Origin: Thiocapsa sp.
GTDB taxonomy: Bacteria > Pseudomonadota > Gammaproteobacteria > Chromatiales > Chromatiaceae
Direction of reading: 5' to 3'
Assembly (NCBI RefSeq): GCF_018399035.1
Contig: NZ_CP073760.1
Span: forward strand, 3,414,001 to 3,478,000
Length of the DNA: 64,000 nucleotides
Shown here: in pieces, positions 8,375 through 17,276 of the stretch
Numbering within the stretch: the first letter of the stretch is position 1
How the letters are laid out: the number at the start of each line of letters is the position of its first letter
Made by a program: the position numbers and the translations under genes
The notes under the pieces: model-generated
Told to the model about the DNA's origin: nothing
The model's input: the letters and a program-made list of their open reading frames with translations, nothing else
Database searches by the model: none

Positions 8375-9859
8375 ATGAAGCAATCCATCCAGCTTCGGCT
8401 CGGCCAACACCTGACCATGACGCCTCAGTTGCAGCAGGCGATCCGTCTGTTGCAGCTCTCGACGCTGGAGCTCCAGAAGGAGATTCAGGAGGCGCTGGAC
8501 ACCAACCTCATGTTGGAGGAAGGCGACGACGCGGACCGCTTCAACGCCGGCGAGGTGCAGCAGTCGGGCACGATCCAGAGCGAGGATATCGAAACACCGC
8601 GGGTCACCGTCGAGCAGTCGATCGACCGCGAGATCCACGCCGAATCCAACGAGATGCCCGAGGAGCTGCCGGTCGACACGCTCTGGACCGATGTCTTCGA
8701 CTCCTACGTGCCGAGCACCTCGCACGGTTCGGACGACGGCTCGGACTACGATCCCTTTGCCCAACAGAGCCGCCCTCAGACCCTGCTCGACCACCTCGCC
8801 TGGCAGCTCAATCTCTGCAGACTGAGCGAGCGCGACAACATGATCGCCCAAGCGGTCATCGATTCGATCGATGCCGACGGCTATCTGCGCATCGATGTCG
8901 AGGAGCTGCTCCTGACCATCGATCACCCCGAGATCAGTGCCGAGGAGGTGGAGGCGGTCGTGCACCGCGTTCAGTCCTTCGACCCGCCGGGCGTGGGTGC
9001 CCGCAACCTCGCGGAATGCCTGCTGATACAACTCAGTCAGCTGCCCCCCCAAACACCTTGGCGGAGCACCGCGACGGCGATCTGCCGCGACGGGTTCGAG
9101 TATCTGGCCAAGCGCGACGTCGCCTCCCTGGTGCGTCAGCTGAAGGAGTCCGAGGAAACGGTCGCAGGTGCGCTGGCGTTGATCCGCCGGCTCAATCCGC
9201 GCCCCGGAAGCCTGATCGCCGGCACGCCGGCCCAGTATGTCGTCCCGGATATCTTCGTGCGCAAACGCGAGGGCCGATGGTCGGTCGAGCTCAATCCCGA
9301 GTCGATGCCTAAACTCAGAGTGAACGCCGACTACGCGCGCCTGATCCGACGCGCCGATCAAAGCGCGGACGGGGTCACCTTGAAGAGCCATCTGCAGGAG
9401 GCCCGCTGGTTCATCAAGAGCCTGGCCAGCCGCAACGACACGGTGCTGCGCGTCGGCGCGAAGATCGTCGAGATGCAGCAGGAATTCTTCGAGCACGGGG
9501 ACGAGGCGATGAAGCCGATGGTGCTGCGCGATGTCGCCGAGGCGTTGGAGCTGCACGAGTCGACCGTATCCCGAGTGACCACGCAGAAATACATGCACAC
9601 GCCGCGAGGGACCCTCGAGTTCAAGTATTTCTTTTCCTCGCACGTCAACACCGCGTCCGGCGGCGAATGCTCGTCGACCGCGATTCGTGCCCTGATCCGC
9701 AAGCTGATCGCCGGCGAATCCGCGAGAAAGCCCATGAGCGACAGCAAGATCGCACAAGAGCTCGCCGATCAGGGGATCAACGTCGCGCGGCGAACCGTCG
9801 CCAAATACCGCGAGGCCATGGGGGTTCCACCCTCGAACGAGCGCAAGCGCCTGGATTGA
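8375..9859 (+). CDS. rpoN: RNA polymerase sigma-54 factor
   Basis: 494 residues. The Gln/Leu-rich activator region I begins LRLGQHLTMTPQLQQAIRLL. An acidic region II, the core-binding region, and a helix-turn-helix (RDVAEALELHESTVSRVTTQ) follow. It ends with the RpoN box ARRTVAKYREAMGVP. It directs activator-dependent transcription at -24/-12 promoters. It sits between lptB and hpf as in most gammaproteobacteria; 183 bp separate it from lptB. Confidence 0.97.
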   Translation: MKQSIQLRLGQHLTMTPQLQQAIRLLQLSTLELQKEIQEALDTNLMLEEGDDADRFNAGEVQQSGTIQSEDIETPRVTVEQSIDREIHAESNEMPEELPVDTLWTDVFDSYVPSTSHGSDDGSDYDPFAQQSRPQTLLDHLAWQLNLCRLSERDNMIAQAVIDSIDADGYLRIDVEELLLTIDHPEISAEEVEAVVHRVQSFDPPGVGARNLAECLLIQLSQLPPQTPWRSTATAICRDGFEYLAKRDVASLVRQLKESEETVAGALALIRRLNPRPGSLIAGTPAQYVVPDIFVRKREGRWSVELNPESMPKLRVNADYARLIRRADQSADGVTLKSHLQEARWFIKSLASRNDTVLRVGAKIVEMQQEFFEHGDEAMKPMVLRDVAEALELHESTVSRVTTQKYMHTPRGTLEFKYFFSSHVNTASGGECSSTAIRALIRKLIAGESARKPMSDSKIAQELADQGINVARRTVAKYREAMGVPPSNERKRLD

Positions 9860-9889
9860 CAGGCCGTTTGAACCATAAGGAGTCAACAG

Positions 9890-10225
9890 ATGCAGATCAA
9901 CCTGACGGGTCATCACATCGACGTCACCGACGCGCTGAAAGGCTACGTCGACACGAAGTTCGAGCGCCTTGCGCGGCACTTCGACCACGTCATCAATGCT
10001 CACGTCATTCTGAGCGTCGAGAAGCTTGCCCAAAAGGCGGAAGCCACACTACACATCAACGGCAACAAGGTCTTTGCCGACTCGGTCCACGAGGACATGT
10101 ATGCCGCAATCGACGGGCTGATCGACAAGCTCGATCGTCAGGTCCTGCGCCACAAGGAGAAAAAGAGCGATCATCGCGCAGCCACCCCGAAGGTCAGCGA
10201 GGCCGAGGAATCCGATCAGAGCTGA
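9890..10225 (+). CDS. hpf: ribosome hibernation-promoting factor
   Basis: 111 residues, RaiA/HPF family short form. MQINLTGHHIDVTDALKGYV is the classic opening; a basic region (DKLDRQVLRHKEKKSDHR) follows. It binds the 30S A/P-site region and drives ribosome dimerisation in stationary phase. AAGGAG stands 7 bp before the ATG and 30 bp after rpoN. Confidence 0.95.
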   Translation: MQINLTGHHIDVTDALKGYVDTKFERLARHFDHVINAHVILSVEKLAQKAEATLHINGNKVFADSVHEDMYAAIDGLIDKLDRQVLRHKEKKSDHRAATPKVSEAEESDQS

Positions 10226-10254
10226 CGCACCGGCGTTGCCAAAACGCCGCGGAT

Positions 10255-10288
10255 ACCTCCGAGGGGGCGCTCTTGCCCCGTCGGAGAG
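10255..10288 (+). terminator. GC-rich hairpin after hpf
   Basis: CCTCCGA-GGGGC...GCCCC-TCGGAG can form a stable stem about 30 bp after the hpf stop. A second hairpin (GAGGCCGGC/GCCGGCCTC, about 10311-10338) follows. No U-run, so this is a pause, attenuator or Rho-dependent region rather than a proven terminator. Confidence 0.45.
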
Positions 10289-10466
10289 GTTCAACGAACG
10301 GGATCGGGCATGAGGCCGGCATGCGGGATCGCCGGCCTCTGCCAGACATCCGAGGATAATCAGCATCCATGACCACACGCCCCTGCCCGCCGTCGCTGCG
10401 CGGACATCGATCCAAGAGCCACCAGCTGCAGCGCTGTGCGCCCGCAGCACACGGGAGCCGATACCG

Positions 10467-10916
10467 ATGCTCAGCCCCGATCTGATCAACGAGGCCCGGA
10501 TCGGTCACGGCCTCGAGATTTCCAGCAAGAAGCGTTTGCTCGAAACCCTGGCCGAGCTGCTTGCCAACGATCACCCGCGATTGAGCACGGAGAGCGTCTT
10601 CGAGCGCCTCCTCGAGCGCGAACGCCTCGGCAGCACCGGACTCGGTCACGGTGTCGCCCTGCCCCATGCCCGGATCAAGGAGGTCTCTCAGGTGATCGGG
10701 GCGTTCGTGCAAACCACGCGCGGGGTGGATTACGACGCAGCCGACGGCGAGCCGGTCGATCTGGCCTTCGCGCTCCTGGTTCCGGAGACCGCGACCGAGG
10801 AGCACCTGCAACTGCTCGCCTATTTGGCAAGTCGCTTCAGCGAGTCGGCAACCCGCGCACGCCTGCGCGATGCGAGCTCGCCGACGGCGATTCTGGACCT
10901 TCTCAGAGCGGCCTAG
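10467..10916 (+). CDS. ptsN: PTS IIA-like nitrogen regulatory protein PtsN
   Basis: 149 residues, EIIA-Ntr family. The phosphorylated histidine is His67 in GHGVALPHARI. It takes phosphate from NPr/HPr-type carriers and signals to potassium, nitrogen and envelope functions rather than sugar import. Position downstream of rpoN and hpf and upstream of hprK/rapZ is standard. Confidence 0.95.
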   Translation: MLSPDLINEARIGHGLEISSKKRLLETLAELLANDHPRLSTESVFERLLERERLGSTGLGHGVALPHARIKEVSQVIGAFVQTTRGVDYDAADGEPVDLAFALLVPETATEEHLQLLAYLASRFSESATRARLRDASSPTAILDLLRAA

Positions 10917-10938
10917 CGCTCGAGCGCGCCCGCCGGCG

Positions 10939-11901
10939 ATGATCGAAAGTCTTCAATCCCTGATCTCGCAGACCGGGCCGCGGCTCAAGCTGCGCTGGCT
11001 TACGCCCGAGCCGGCGAGCCCGCGTTCGTTGCGCGGCGAGGATCCGGGACGCACAAGGCAGTCGCTGATCGGCTCACTGAACTGCATCCATCCCAATCGT
11101 CTGCAGGTCATCGGACACGCGGAGCGGCTCTACCTGGCGGAGCTGGGCCGGACCGCCTTCGGCGAGACCGTGGAGAGGCTCTTCTCGGATCGTCCGACCG
11201 CCGTCATCTTCTCGGACGGCATCGACCCGGAGCCCGCCTTCCGCGAGGCCGCCGAGCAGACAAGCACGCCACTGCTCGGCTCCTGCCTCGGCGACGAGGA
11301 GCTGATCAATCATCTGCGTTATTTCCTCACCCATGCGCTCGCCGAGCGCCGCACGGTGCACGGGGTCTTCATCGAGGTCCTGGGCATGGGCGTTCTGCTG
11401 GTCGGCGATCCGGCGGTCGGCAAGAGCGAGCTGGCGCTCGATTTGATCGCCCGCGGCCATCGGCTCATCGCCGACGACGCACCCCGTTTCGCACGCATTG
11501 CCCCGGAGACCCTGGAGGGCACCTGCCCCGAAGCCCTGCGCGATTTTCTCGAGGTCCGCGGCCTGGGGATTCTCAACATCCGCGCCATGTTCGGAGAAGG
11601 CGCCGTCGTGCGCAGCAAGACATTGAACCTGACCATCGATCTTCAGCCGCTCGACAAGCAACAACTCGAGTCTATCGACCGGCTCAGCGGCAGCCTCTCG
11701 GTGCGCAACATCCTCGGGGTTGCCGTCCCCAAGATCACCATGCCGGTCGCACCCGGCCGCAACCTGGCGATCCTGGTGGAGGCGGCCGTGCGACACCAGA
11801 TTCTGCGCATCCGTGGATACGATGCCGGCGTCGACTTCGTCGACCGCCAGGCGCGTGCCATCAGCATCGATCGACCCGACCCGCCGAGATCACCGCCATG
11901 A
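10939..11901 (+). CDS. hprK: HPr kinase/phosphorylase
   Basis: 320 residues from the ATG at 10939 (MIESLQSLISQ). Walker A GDPAVGKSELALDL and the HprK signature EVRGLGILNIRAMFGEGAV are present. It phosphorylates HPr on Ser46 and reverses this. Ser46 is present in the HPr encoded at 13228, so the pair is functional on paper. The stop overlaps rapZ (ATGA). Confidence 0.95.
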   Translation: MIESLQSLISQTGPRLKLRWLTPEPASPRSLRGEDPGRTRQSLIGSLNCIHPNRLQVIGHAERLYLAELGRTAFGETVERLFSDRPTAVIFSDGIDPEPAFREAAEQTSTPLLGSCLGDEELINHLRYFLTHALAERRTVHGVFIEVLGMGVLLVGDPAVGKSELALDLIARGHRLIADDAPRFARIAPETLEGTCPEALRDFLEVRGLGILNIRAMFGEGAVVRSKTLNLTIDLQPLDKQQLESIDRLSGSLSVRNILGVAVPKITMPVAPGRNLAILVEAAVRHQILRIRGYDAGVDFVDRQARAISIDRPDPPRSPP

Positions 11902-12827
11902 CGCAAACACCGCCGCAGGAGCAGGCGAGCGAACGACCGCCGAACGTCGGCAAACCGATGAGGCTCGTCATCCTCAGCGGTCTGTCCGGCTCGGGCAAGA
12001 GCGTCGCGCTCCATACCCTCGAAGACGTAGGCTTTTACTGCATCGACAACCTGCCGCTCTTCCTGCTGCAGGATCTCGCCCTCGGGCTGCACGAGGGACT
12101 CGACGACGCCTTCACCAGGACGGCGGTCGGGATCGACGCCCGCACCAGTCCGAGCAGCGGTCCGGACGAGCTCCGACACCTTCCCGAGCTGGTGCACTCG
12201 GCGCGCGAGCGCGGCATCGGCTGCGATGTCCTCTTCCTCGACGCCGAAACCGAAACCCTGATCAAGCGCTTCAGCGAGACCCGCCGCAAACACCCCTTGA
12301 CCCGCGCCGACCGCTCGCTGCCGGAGGCGATCGCGCTCGAGCGCCGACTCCTCGAGCCGCTCCGAAGCTGCGCCGACATCCGTATCGACACGACCCAGAC
12401 CAACGTCCACGAGCTGCGCGATCTCGTGCGCAGCCGTTTGGTCGGCGGCGCCTCGCCGAAGGCGTCCATCCTGCTGCAGTCCTTCGGCTTCAAGCACGGG
12501 GTTCCGCACGATGTGGATTTTGTCTTCGACCTGCGCAGCCTGCCCAATCCACATTGGCAACCCGAGCTGCGCCCCCTGACCGGACGCGATCGACCCGTGA
12601 TGGAATTCCTCGATTCCGCGGAAGCCTTTTGCCGAATGCGCGCCGACATCCAGGGGTTCTTCGATCGCTGGATCCCCGGGTTCGAGACGGACGGGCGCAG
12701 CTATCTGACGATTGCGATCGGCTGCACGGGCGGGCAGCACCGCTCGGTCTTTATGACCGAATCCCTGCGGCATCATTTCGAGTCCGACGGCCATCAGGTG
12801 ATGGTGCGGCATCGGGATCTACCTTGA
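11898..12827 (+). CDS. rapZ: RapZ, RNase adaptor / nucleotide-binding protein
   Basis: 309 residues. Walker A GLSGSGKSVA near residue 36, then DNLPLFLL, and the C-terminal GCTGGQHRSVFM sensing domain. In E. coli RapZ recruits RNase E to GlmZ sRNA to tune glmS. About 20 extra N-terminal residues precede the usual start. The TGA overlaps a TTG start of the next gene. Confidence 0.95.
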   Translation: MTQTPPQEQASERPPNVGKPMRLVILSGLSGSGKSVALHTLEDVGFYCIDNLPLFLLQDLALGLHEGLDDAFTRTAVGIDARTSPSSGPDELRHLPELVHSARERGIGCDVLFLDAETETLIKRFSETRRKHPLTRADRSLPEAIALERRLLEPLRSCADIRIDTTQTNVHELRDLVRSRLVGGASPKASILLQSFGFKHGVPHDVDFVFDLRSLPNPHWQPELRPLTGRDRPVMEFLDSAEAFCRMRADIQGFFDRWIPGFETDGRSYLTIAIGCTGGQHRSVFMTESLRHHFESDGHQVMVRHRDLP

Positions 12828-13231
12828 GCGTCGGGCTCCTGATGATCACCCATCAGCCGTTCGGCGCGGACCTGCTGCGGGTCGCGACGGCGATTCTCGG
12901 CGGACGTCCGCCGGGGGTCGAGGCGATGGAGGTCGTCAACGATGTGCCCTGCGAGGTCTTGACGGCGGAAGCCGCCGAACGCCTCGAGCGCTTGGACGCC
13001 GGCGCGGGTGTCCTGATCCTGACCGATCTCTACGGCTCGACACCGGCCAATGTCGCGGTATCGATGCTCGCGATCCATGAGTGCTCGAGAGTCATTGCGG
13101 GACTGAACCTACCCATGTTGTTGCGCGCCCTGACCTATGCCTCGCTCGACCTGGACGACGTGGCCGAGAAGGCCCTGCAGGGCGGGCGCGACGGCGTCTT
13201 GCTCTGCTCGCGACGAGACGACCGCACATGA
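12824..13231 (+). CDS. PTS mannose-type EIIA domain protein
   Basis: 135 residues, EIIA-Man (PtsIIA-mannose) fold. The phospho-acceptor histidine is in VGLLMITHQPFG at about residue 10; LTDLYGSTPANV is the conserved core. I take the TTG at 12824, which overlaps the rapZ stop, because the VGLLMITH strand must be kept; an ATG at 12842 would cut it off. No EIIB/EIIC/EIID gene follows, so it is a regulatory acceptor rather than part of a sugar importer. Confidence 0.85.
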   Translation: MSVGLLMITHQPFGADLLRVATAILGGRPPGVEAMEVVNDVPCEVLTAEAAERLERLDAGAGVLILTDLYGSTPANVAVSMLAIHECSRVIAGLNLPMLLRALTYASLDLDDVAEKALQGGRDGVLLCSRRDDRT

Positions 13232-13497
13232 TTCGCAAAGAGATCGAGATCCTCAACAAGCTGGGGCTCCATGCCCGTGCGTCGGCCAAGCTCGTGCAAT
13301 GCGCCGGACGGTTCGCCAGCCATGTAGAGATCGAGCGGCGCGGTCAAAGCGTCAACGGCAAGAGCATCATGGGCGTCATGATGCTGGCCGCGAGTCAGGG
13401 CACCCGGATCACGGTCGAGGCCGCCGGCGAGGACGAGGATTCCGCCATGGCGGCGATCGAGGCATTGATCGGCGATCGCTTCGGAGAGTCGGAATGA
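13228..13497 (+). CDS. ptsH: HPr phosphocarrier protein
   Basis: 89 residues. His15 lies in NKLGLHARASAKLV and the regulatory Ser46 in NGKSIMGVMMLAAS, both at canonical positions. It relays phosphate from EI to the EIIA proteins and is the substrate of HprK. ATGA overlaps at both ends couple it to the EIIA gene and ptsI. Confidence 0.96.
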   Translation: MIRKEIEILNKLGLHARASAKLVQCAGRFASHVEIERRGQSVNGKSIMGVMMLAASQGTRITVEAAGEDEDSAMAAIEALIGDRFGESE

Positions 13498-15236
13498 CCA
13501 CCGCATTTCAGGGGATCGGCATCTCCACCAGTCGCTCGCTCGCACTCGGCCCCGCCTTCGTGGACGGGCACGGCGGCCATACCGTCTCGCAATCCGCCAT
13601 CGCGGTCGAGCAGGTCGCCGCCGAGATCGAGAGGCTCGATTTGGCCGTCGCCGCCGCGCGTGGGGCCCTCAAAGCGGTGCGCAACCAGATCCCGCAGCAC
13701 ACGCCGCTCAACATCGCCGAGTTCATCGACACGCACCTGCTGATGCTCGAGGACGCCGCCTTGGTCGAGGAGGTGCGCCGTATCGTTGCCGAGCAGCTGT
13801 GCAATGCCGAGTGGGCGCTGCAACGGCAGCGCGACACCCTGGTGCGGATCTTCGACGAGATGGACGACCCCTATCTGCGCACCCGCCGCGACGACGTCGA
13901 GCACGTCGTCCAGCAGATTCAGACCTTCCTGCAGGGCGCGGTCGAGCAACGCGAGCCATCGACTCGGGATCTGGAGGGCCGGGTCGTGGTGGCGCGCGAT
14001 CTTGCGCCCGCGGAAGCGATCCTCCTGCGCCATCGCGGTGCGGTTGCATTCGTCACCGAGTTCGGCGGACCCATGTCCCACACGGCCATCCTGGCGCGCA
14101 GCCTCGGCGTACCCGCCGTGATGGGCATCCACAACATCACACGCTATCTGCGCCAGGGCGAGCTCATCCTGGTCGACGGCGAGACCGGCACCGTGCTGGC
14201 CGATGCAGACCCCCTGACCCTGGACTTTTTCCGCGACCGCCTGCGCGCGGCGGAGGCCCGTCAGTTGCGTTTGCGCGGCCTCGTCGGCCGAGCCTCGGTC
14301 ACACGCGACGGGGTCGAGATCGGCCTCCTCGCGAATCTCGAGCTCCCCGAGGACGTGGCGCTTGCGAAGGCCAACGGGGCCAGCGGGGTCGGACTCTATC
14401 GTACCGAGTTCCTCTACATGAATCGCCGGGATCTCCCCGACGAGGAGGAGCATCTGGCGAGCTACGCGGCGATCGTCGCCGGACTCGGCGGGATCCCGGT
14501 GACCATCCGCACGCTGGATCTGGGCGTCGACAAACGCGTCGATACCCTGCTCGAGCCGGGCCCCGGGGTCTCGAACCCGGCGCTGGGATTACGCGCGATC
14601 CGACTCTGCCTGAAGGAGCCCGATCTCTTCCGGCCGCAGCTACGCGCAATCCTGCGTGCCTCCGCGAGCGGCCCGATTCGGCTGATGCTGCCGCTCGTCT
14701 CCAACGTCCACGAGGTCGATACGGTTCTCGCGCTGATCCGGCAGATCAAGACTCAACTCGACCGCGACGGTCTCGACTATGACCCGCAACTCCCGATCGG
14801 CGCCATGATCGAGGTCCCCGCGGCCGCACTGACCGCACGCGCGCTCGCGCGGCGCCTGGATTTTCTGTCGATCGGAACCAACGACCTCATCCAGTACACG
14901 CTCGCGATCGACCGTCTCGACGACGGCGTCAACTATCTCTTCGACCCCACCCACCCGGCCATCCTGCGCCTCATCCGCATGACCATCGAGGCCGCACGCG
15001 AGCTGAACCGACCGGTCAGCATGTGCGGCGAGATGGCGGGCGATCCGCGCTTCACCCGTCTGCTTCTCGGAATCGGGCTGCGCGAATTCAGCATGCAGCC
15101 GGGCGCCATCCTGGACGTCAAAGAGGTCGTGCTGCAGGCCGACACGCTCGACCTGATGCGCCGCACCGAAGCACTCTATGCCCGTCTCGACGACACGGAC
15201 CCGGGTTCCCTGCTCGACGAGCTCAACGCGGCTTAA
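13494..15236 (+). CDS. ptsI: PTS enzyme I, phosphoenolpyruvate-protein phosphotransferase
   Basis: 580 residues. The active-site histidine is His196 in GGPMSHTAILARS. The C-terminal PEP-binding barrel has GLYRTEFLYM, the Mg2+/PEP region IGTNDLIQYTLAIDR and the catalytic-Cys motif MCGEMAGDP. It uses PEP to charge HPr. The TAA stop (15234-15236) is the first triplet of a TAAACCGCG element. Confidence 0.97.
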   Translation: MTTAFQGIGISTSRSLALGPAFVDGHGGHTVSQSAIAVEQVAAEIERLDLAVAAARGALKAVRNQIPQHTPLNIAEFIDTHLLMLEDAALVEEVRRIVAEQLCNAEWALQRQRDTLVRIFDEMDDPYLRTRRDDVEHVVQQIQTFLQGAVEQREPSTRDLEGRVVVARDLAPAEAILLRHRGAVAFVTEFGGPMSHTAILARSLGVPAVMGIHNITRYLRQGELILVDGETGTVLADADPLTLDFFRDRLRAAEARQLRLRGLVGRASVTRDGVEIGLLANLELPEDVALAKANGASGVGLYRTEFLYMNRRDLPDEEEHLASYAAIVAGLGGIPVTIRTLDLGVDKRVDTLLEPGPGVSNPALGLRAIRLCLKEPDLFRPQLRAILRASASGPIRLMLPLVSNVHEVDTVLALIRQIKTQLDRDGLDYDPQLPIGAMIEVPAAALTARALARRLDFLSIGTNDLIQYTLAIDRLDDGVNYLFDPTHPAILRLIRMTIEAARELNRPVSMCGEMAGDPRFTRLLLGIGLREFSMQPGAILDVKEVVLQADTLDLMRRTEALYARLDDTDPGSLLDELNAA

Positions 15237-15330
15237 ACCGCGCTTAAACCGCGTCCGACGGTCTCACTCGATGTCGGCCTGAAAACGCCACCCTCGCGGC
15301 CATCAAAGACCTTTTCCCCGACGCGGTTTA
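15234..15330. repeat. TAAACCGCG-family module with doubled left end
   Basis: Left ends TAAACCGCG occur at 15234 and 15245, and the right end GACGCGGTTTA at 15320-15330. The first TAA is the ptsI stop. The doubled end looks like an insertion next to, or an incomplete duplication of, an existing end. Confidence 0.85.
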
Positions 15331-15368
15331 AGGAAAAGGAAAATCATAAGAGACGATGTAGAAGCAAG

Positions 15369-15691
15369 GTGAACACCTTGATTCACGCGTAGGATGGGGA
15401 GAGCGTCAGCGAAACCCATCCTCCAAACCGCCGCGCTTCCGGGTTTCGGTCCGAGGCGTTGGCGCGTGGAGGATGGGTTTCGCTGTGCTCGGTCGGTGCC
15501 GGGAGCGAGGCGTTGGCGCGTGGAGGATGGGTTTCGCTGTGCTCGGTCGATGCAGGGAGCGAGGCGTTGGCGCGTGGAGGATGGGTTTCGCTGTGCTCGG
15601 TCGATGCCGGGAGCGAGGCGTTGGCGCGTGGAGGATGGGTTTCGCTGTGCTCTACCCATCCTACGGCTATCGGTTGCTCTTGAATCATTTC
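15369..15691. repeat. GGATGGGTTTCG hairpin element with internal 54-bp tandem repeat
   Basis: The outer flanks GAACACCTTGAT and GGTTG...TTGAATC match those of the elements at 30918-31080 and 32543-32700 (the latter inverted). GTAGGATGGG near the left pairs with CCCATCCTAC at the right. Inside, a 54-bp unit starting GAGGCGTTGGCGCG begins at 15453, 15507, 15561 and 15615 with only a few base differences. The unit length is a multiple of three, so long open frames cross it, but they encode no recognisable protein. Confidence 0.85.
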
Positions 15692-15699
15692 CAAAATTC

Positions 15700-15785
15700 T
15701 TAAACCGCGCCGGCTCCAGCGGTTCTGAAATCCGCCGGGGCCGATCCCATCCAAAAACATCGCATACCGCACTGGGCGCGGTTTA
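15700..15785. repeat. solo TAAACCGCG-family module, B type
   Basis: 86 bp, TAAACCGCGCC to GGCGCGGTTTA, with the interior shared with the B halves of the composite elements (GGCCGATCCCATCCAAAAAC). It lies 3 bp beyond the stop of the phosphomannomutase gene. Confidence 0.9.
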
Positions 15786-15788
15786 GGT

Positions 15789-17276
15789 TTAAGCACGCCA
15801 GCGCGAGAGGATCTCCATGCAGATCCGATTCATCTCCTCCGCGCGCTCCGGACTGTCGGCCTCGGTATAGGCGCGCAGCTCGGGCGCGTTGCCCGACGGG
15901 CGCAGATGCGCGATCTCGCCGCTGGCGAAGGTGATCCTGAGACCGTCGGTCACATCCAGATCGGCGACCGGACCGAAAGCGGCGCCGAACACGGCCTGAG
16001 CGGCCGCCTTGTCTCGGGCAGGATCGCCGCGATGGATGTCGGCAAGACGCGCCCGAGCGATCTCGGTCGGGAAATCCTTCAGACGATCGCTCCAGGTGAA
16101 GCGACGCGGGAGATCGGCGGAGAGAGCCGACAGGGGTTTTCCCTGCTCCACGGAGGCACGCAGGATGGCAACCGCGACCAAGACCGCGTCTCGCGTCGGC
16201 AAGGCCGCCAGGATTCGGCCGTCCTGCTCGATGTCGGTGGCGAGCAGGAAGCCGCCGTTCGCCTCGTAGCCGACCACCCGGTCCATGCCTCGGTCGACGA
16301 GATACTGCATCCCTTCGATGACGAAAGGCGATCCGATCCGGGTGCGCAGCACCGTTTCGAAGCAGCCGGATCGCTCGACCGCCGTGTTGCTGCTCACGGG
16401 TGTCACCACCCCACGGGCGCCGAGTTGGCGCGCGCACAGGATCCCGGCGATGTCCCCGCGCAACCATTCTCCGGTCTCGTCTCCGACCAGCGGACGGTCG
16501 CCGTCCCCGTCGGCGGAAACCAGGGCGTCGAAACGCCCCGTCGCGGCCCAATCGCGCGCAAGAGCGACATCTTCCGGGCGAATCGCTTCGGTATCGACAG
16601 GGACAAAGACCTCCGAGAATCCCAGCCGCGTCACGCCTGCGCCGAGCCCTTCCAGCACCTCGCCATAGGCGCCCCGAGCAACGCTGGAGTGCTCGTAGAC
16701 ACCGACCTGCAGGCCGTCCAGACAACCCGACGGAAAGAAGTCCAGATAGCGATCGAGATAGTCGCGATAGGCGAGCGGATCCTCCTCGGGAAGCGCAGCG
16801 GACTGATCTTCGGCGAAGACACCGGCCGCATCGAAGAGCGTCTCGGCAACCTCGAGCGGTTGCGCGCGGATGCCCTCCTCGTCGCGTTTGAGGATCTCGC
16901 CCGTCGGCAGATTGAACTTGATGCCGTTGCGGTCGTCCGGGATGTGGCTGCCGGTCACCATCAGGCTCGGAGCACCGCGCGCGAGCCCCCAGGCGGCAAC
17001 CGCCGGACTCGGGATACGCCCGAGATAGCGCGGTCGACAGCCGAGATCCAGCGCCGCACGGGCACACGCGACGAGGATCCTGCTCGTGCTCGGCCTCAGA
17101 TCGCCGCCCAATCCGACCTCGGCATCCGGTGCGAGCACGCCGCTCGCGCGAAGATAGCCGAGAAAGCCGGCGGTATAGGCATAGCACACCCGATCGGTCA
17201 TCGCCTGCGCCAACCCGCGGGCACCGCTGGTTCCGAACGCCACACCGCTCATGGTCATCAAATCGCCGATCTGCAT
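15789..17276 (-). CDS. phosphomannomutase / phosphoglucomutase
   Basis: 495 residues, alpha-D-phosphohexomutase family with four domains. Near the N-terminus is GTSGARG, and the catalytic phosphoserine is in TGSHIPDDRNGIKF. The metal loop is SADGDGDRP, the sugar-binding loop GYEANGGFL, and the phosphate-binding loop RPSGNAPELRAY. It interconverts hexose 1- and 6-phosphates for envelope polysaccharides. GAGGAG precedes the ATG. Mannose versus glucose preference cannot be told from sequence alone. Confidence 0.9.
   Translation of the reverse strand: MQIGDLMTMSGVAFGTSGARGLAQAMTDRVCYAYTAGFLGYLRASGVLAPDAEVGLGGDLRPSTSRILVACARAALDLGCRPRYLGRIPSPAVAAWGLARGAPSLMVTGSHIPDDRNGIKFNLPTGEILKRDEEGIRAQPLEVAETLFDAAGVFAEDQSAALPEEDPLAYRDYLDRYLDFFPSGCLDGLQVGVYEHSSVARGAYGEVLEGLGAGVTRLGFSEVFVPVDTEAIRPEDVALARDWAATGRFDALVSADGDGDRPLVGDETGEWLRGDIAGILCARQLGARGVVTPVSSNTAVERSGCFETVLRTRIGSPFVIEGMQYLVDRGMDRVVGYEANGGFLLATDIEQDGRILAALPTRDAVLVAVAILRASVEQGKPLSALSADLPRRFTWSDRLKDFPTEIARARLADIHRGDPARDKAAAQAVFGAAFGPVADLDVTDGLRITFASGEIAHLRPSGNAPELRAYTEADSPERAEEMNRICMEILSRWRA

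Noticed and set aside
8336..10033. Long minus-strand open frame (565 codons) opposite rpoN
   Set aside because: Shadow of the rpoN codon pattern in GC-rich DNA; no domain, no ribosome site, and the plus strand is clearly sigma-54.
15453..15664. CRISPR-like array
   Set aside because: Direct 54-bp repeats without spacers and no cas genes; it is an expansion inside a dispersed hairpin element.
15394..15786. Repeat-containing open frames as a repetitive protein
   Set aside because: The unit length is divisible by three, so all frames stay open; no start or ribosome site, and the same DNA recurs as non-coding repeats.
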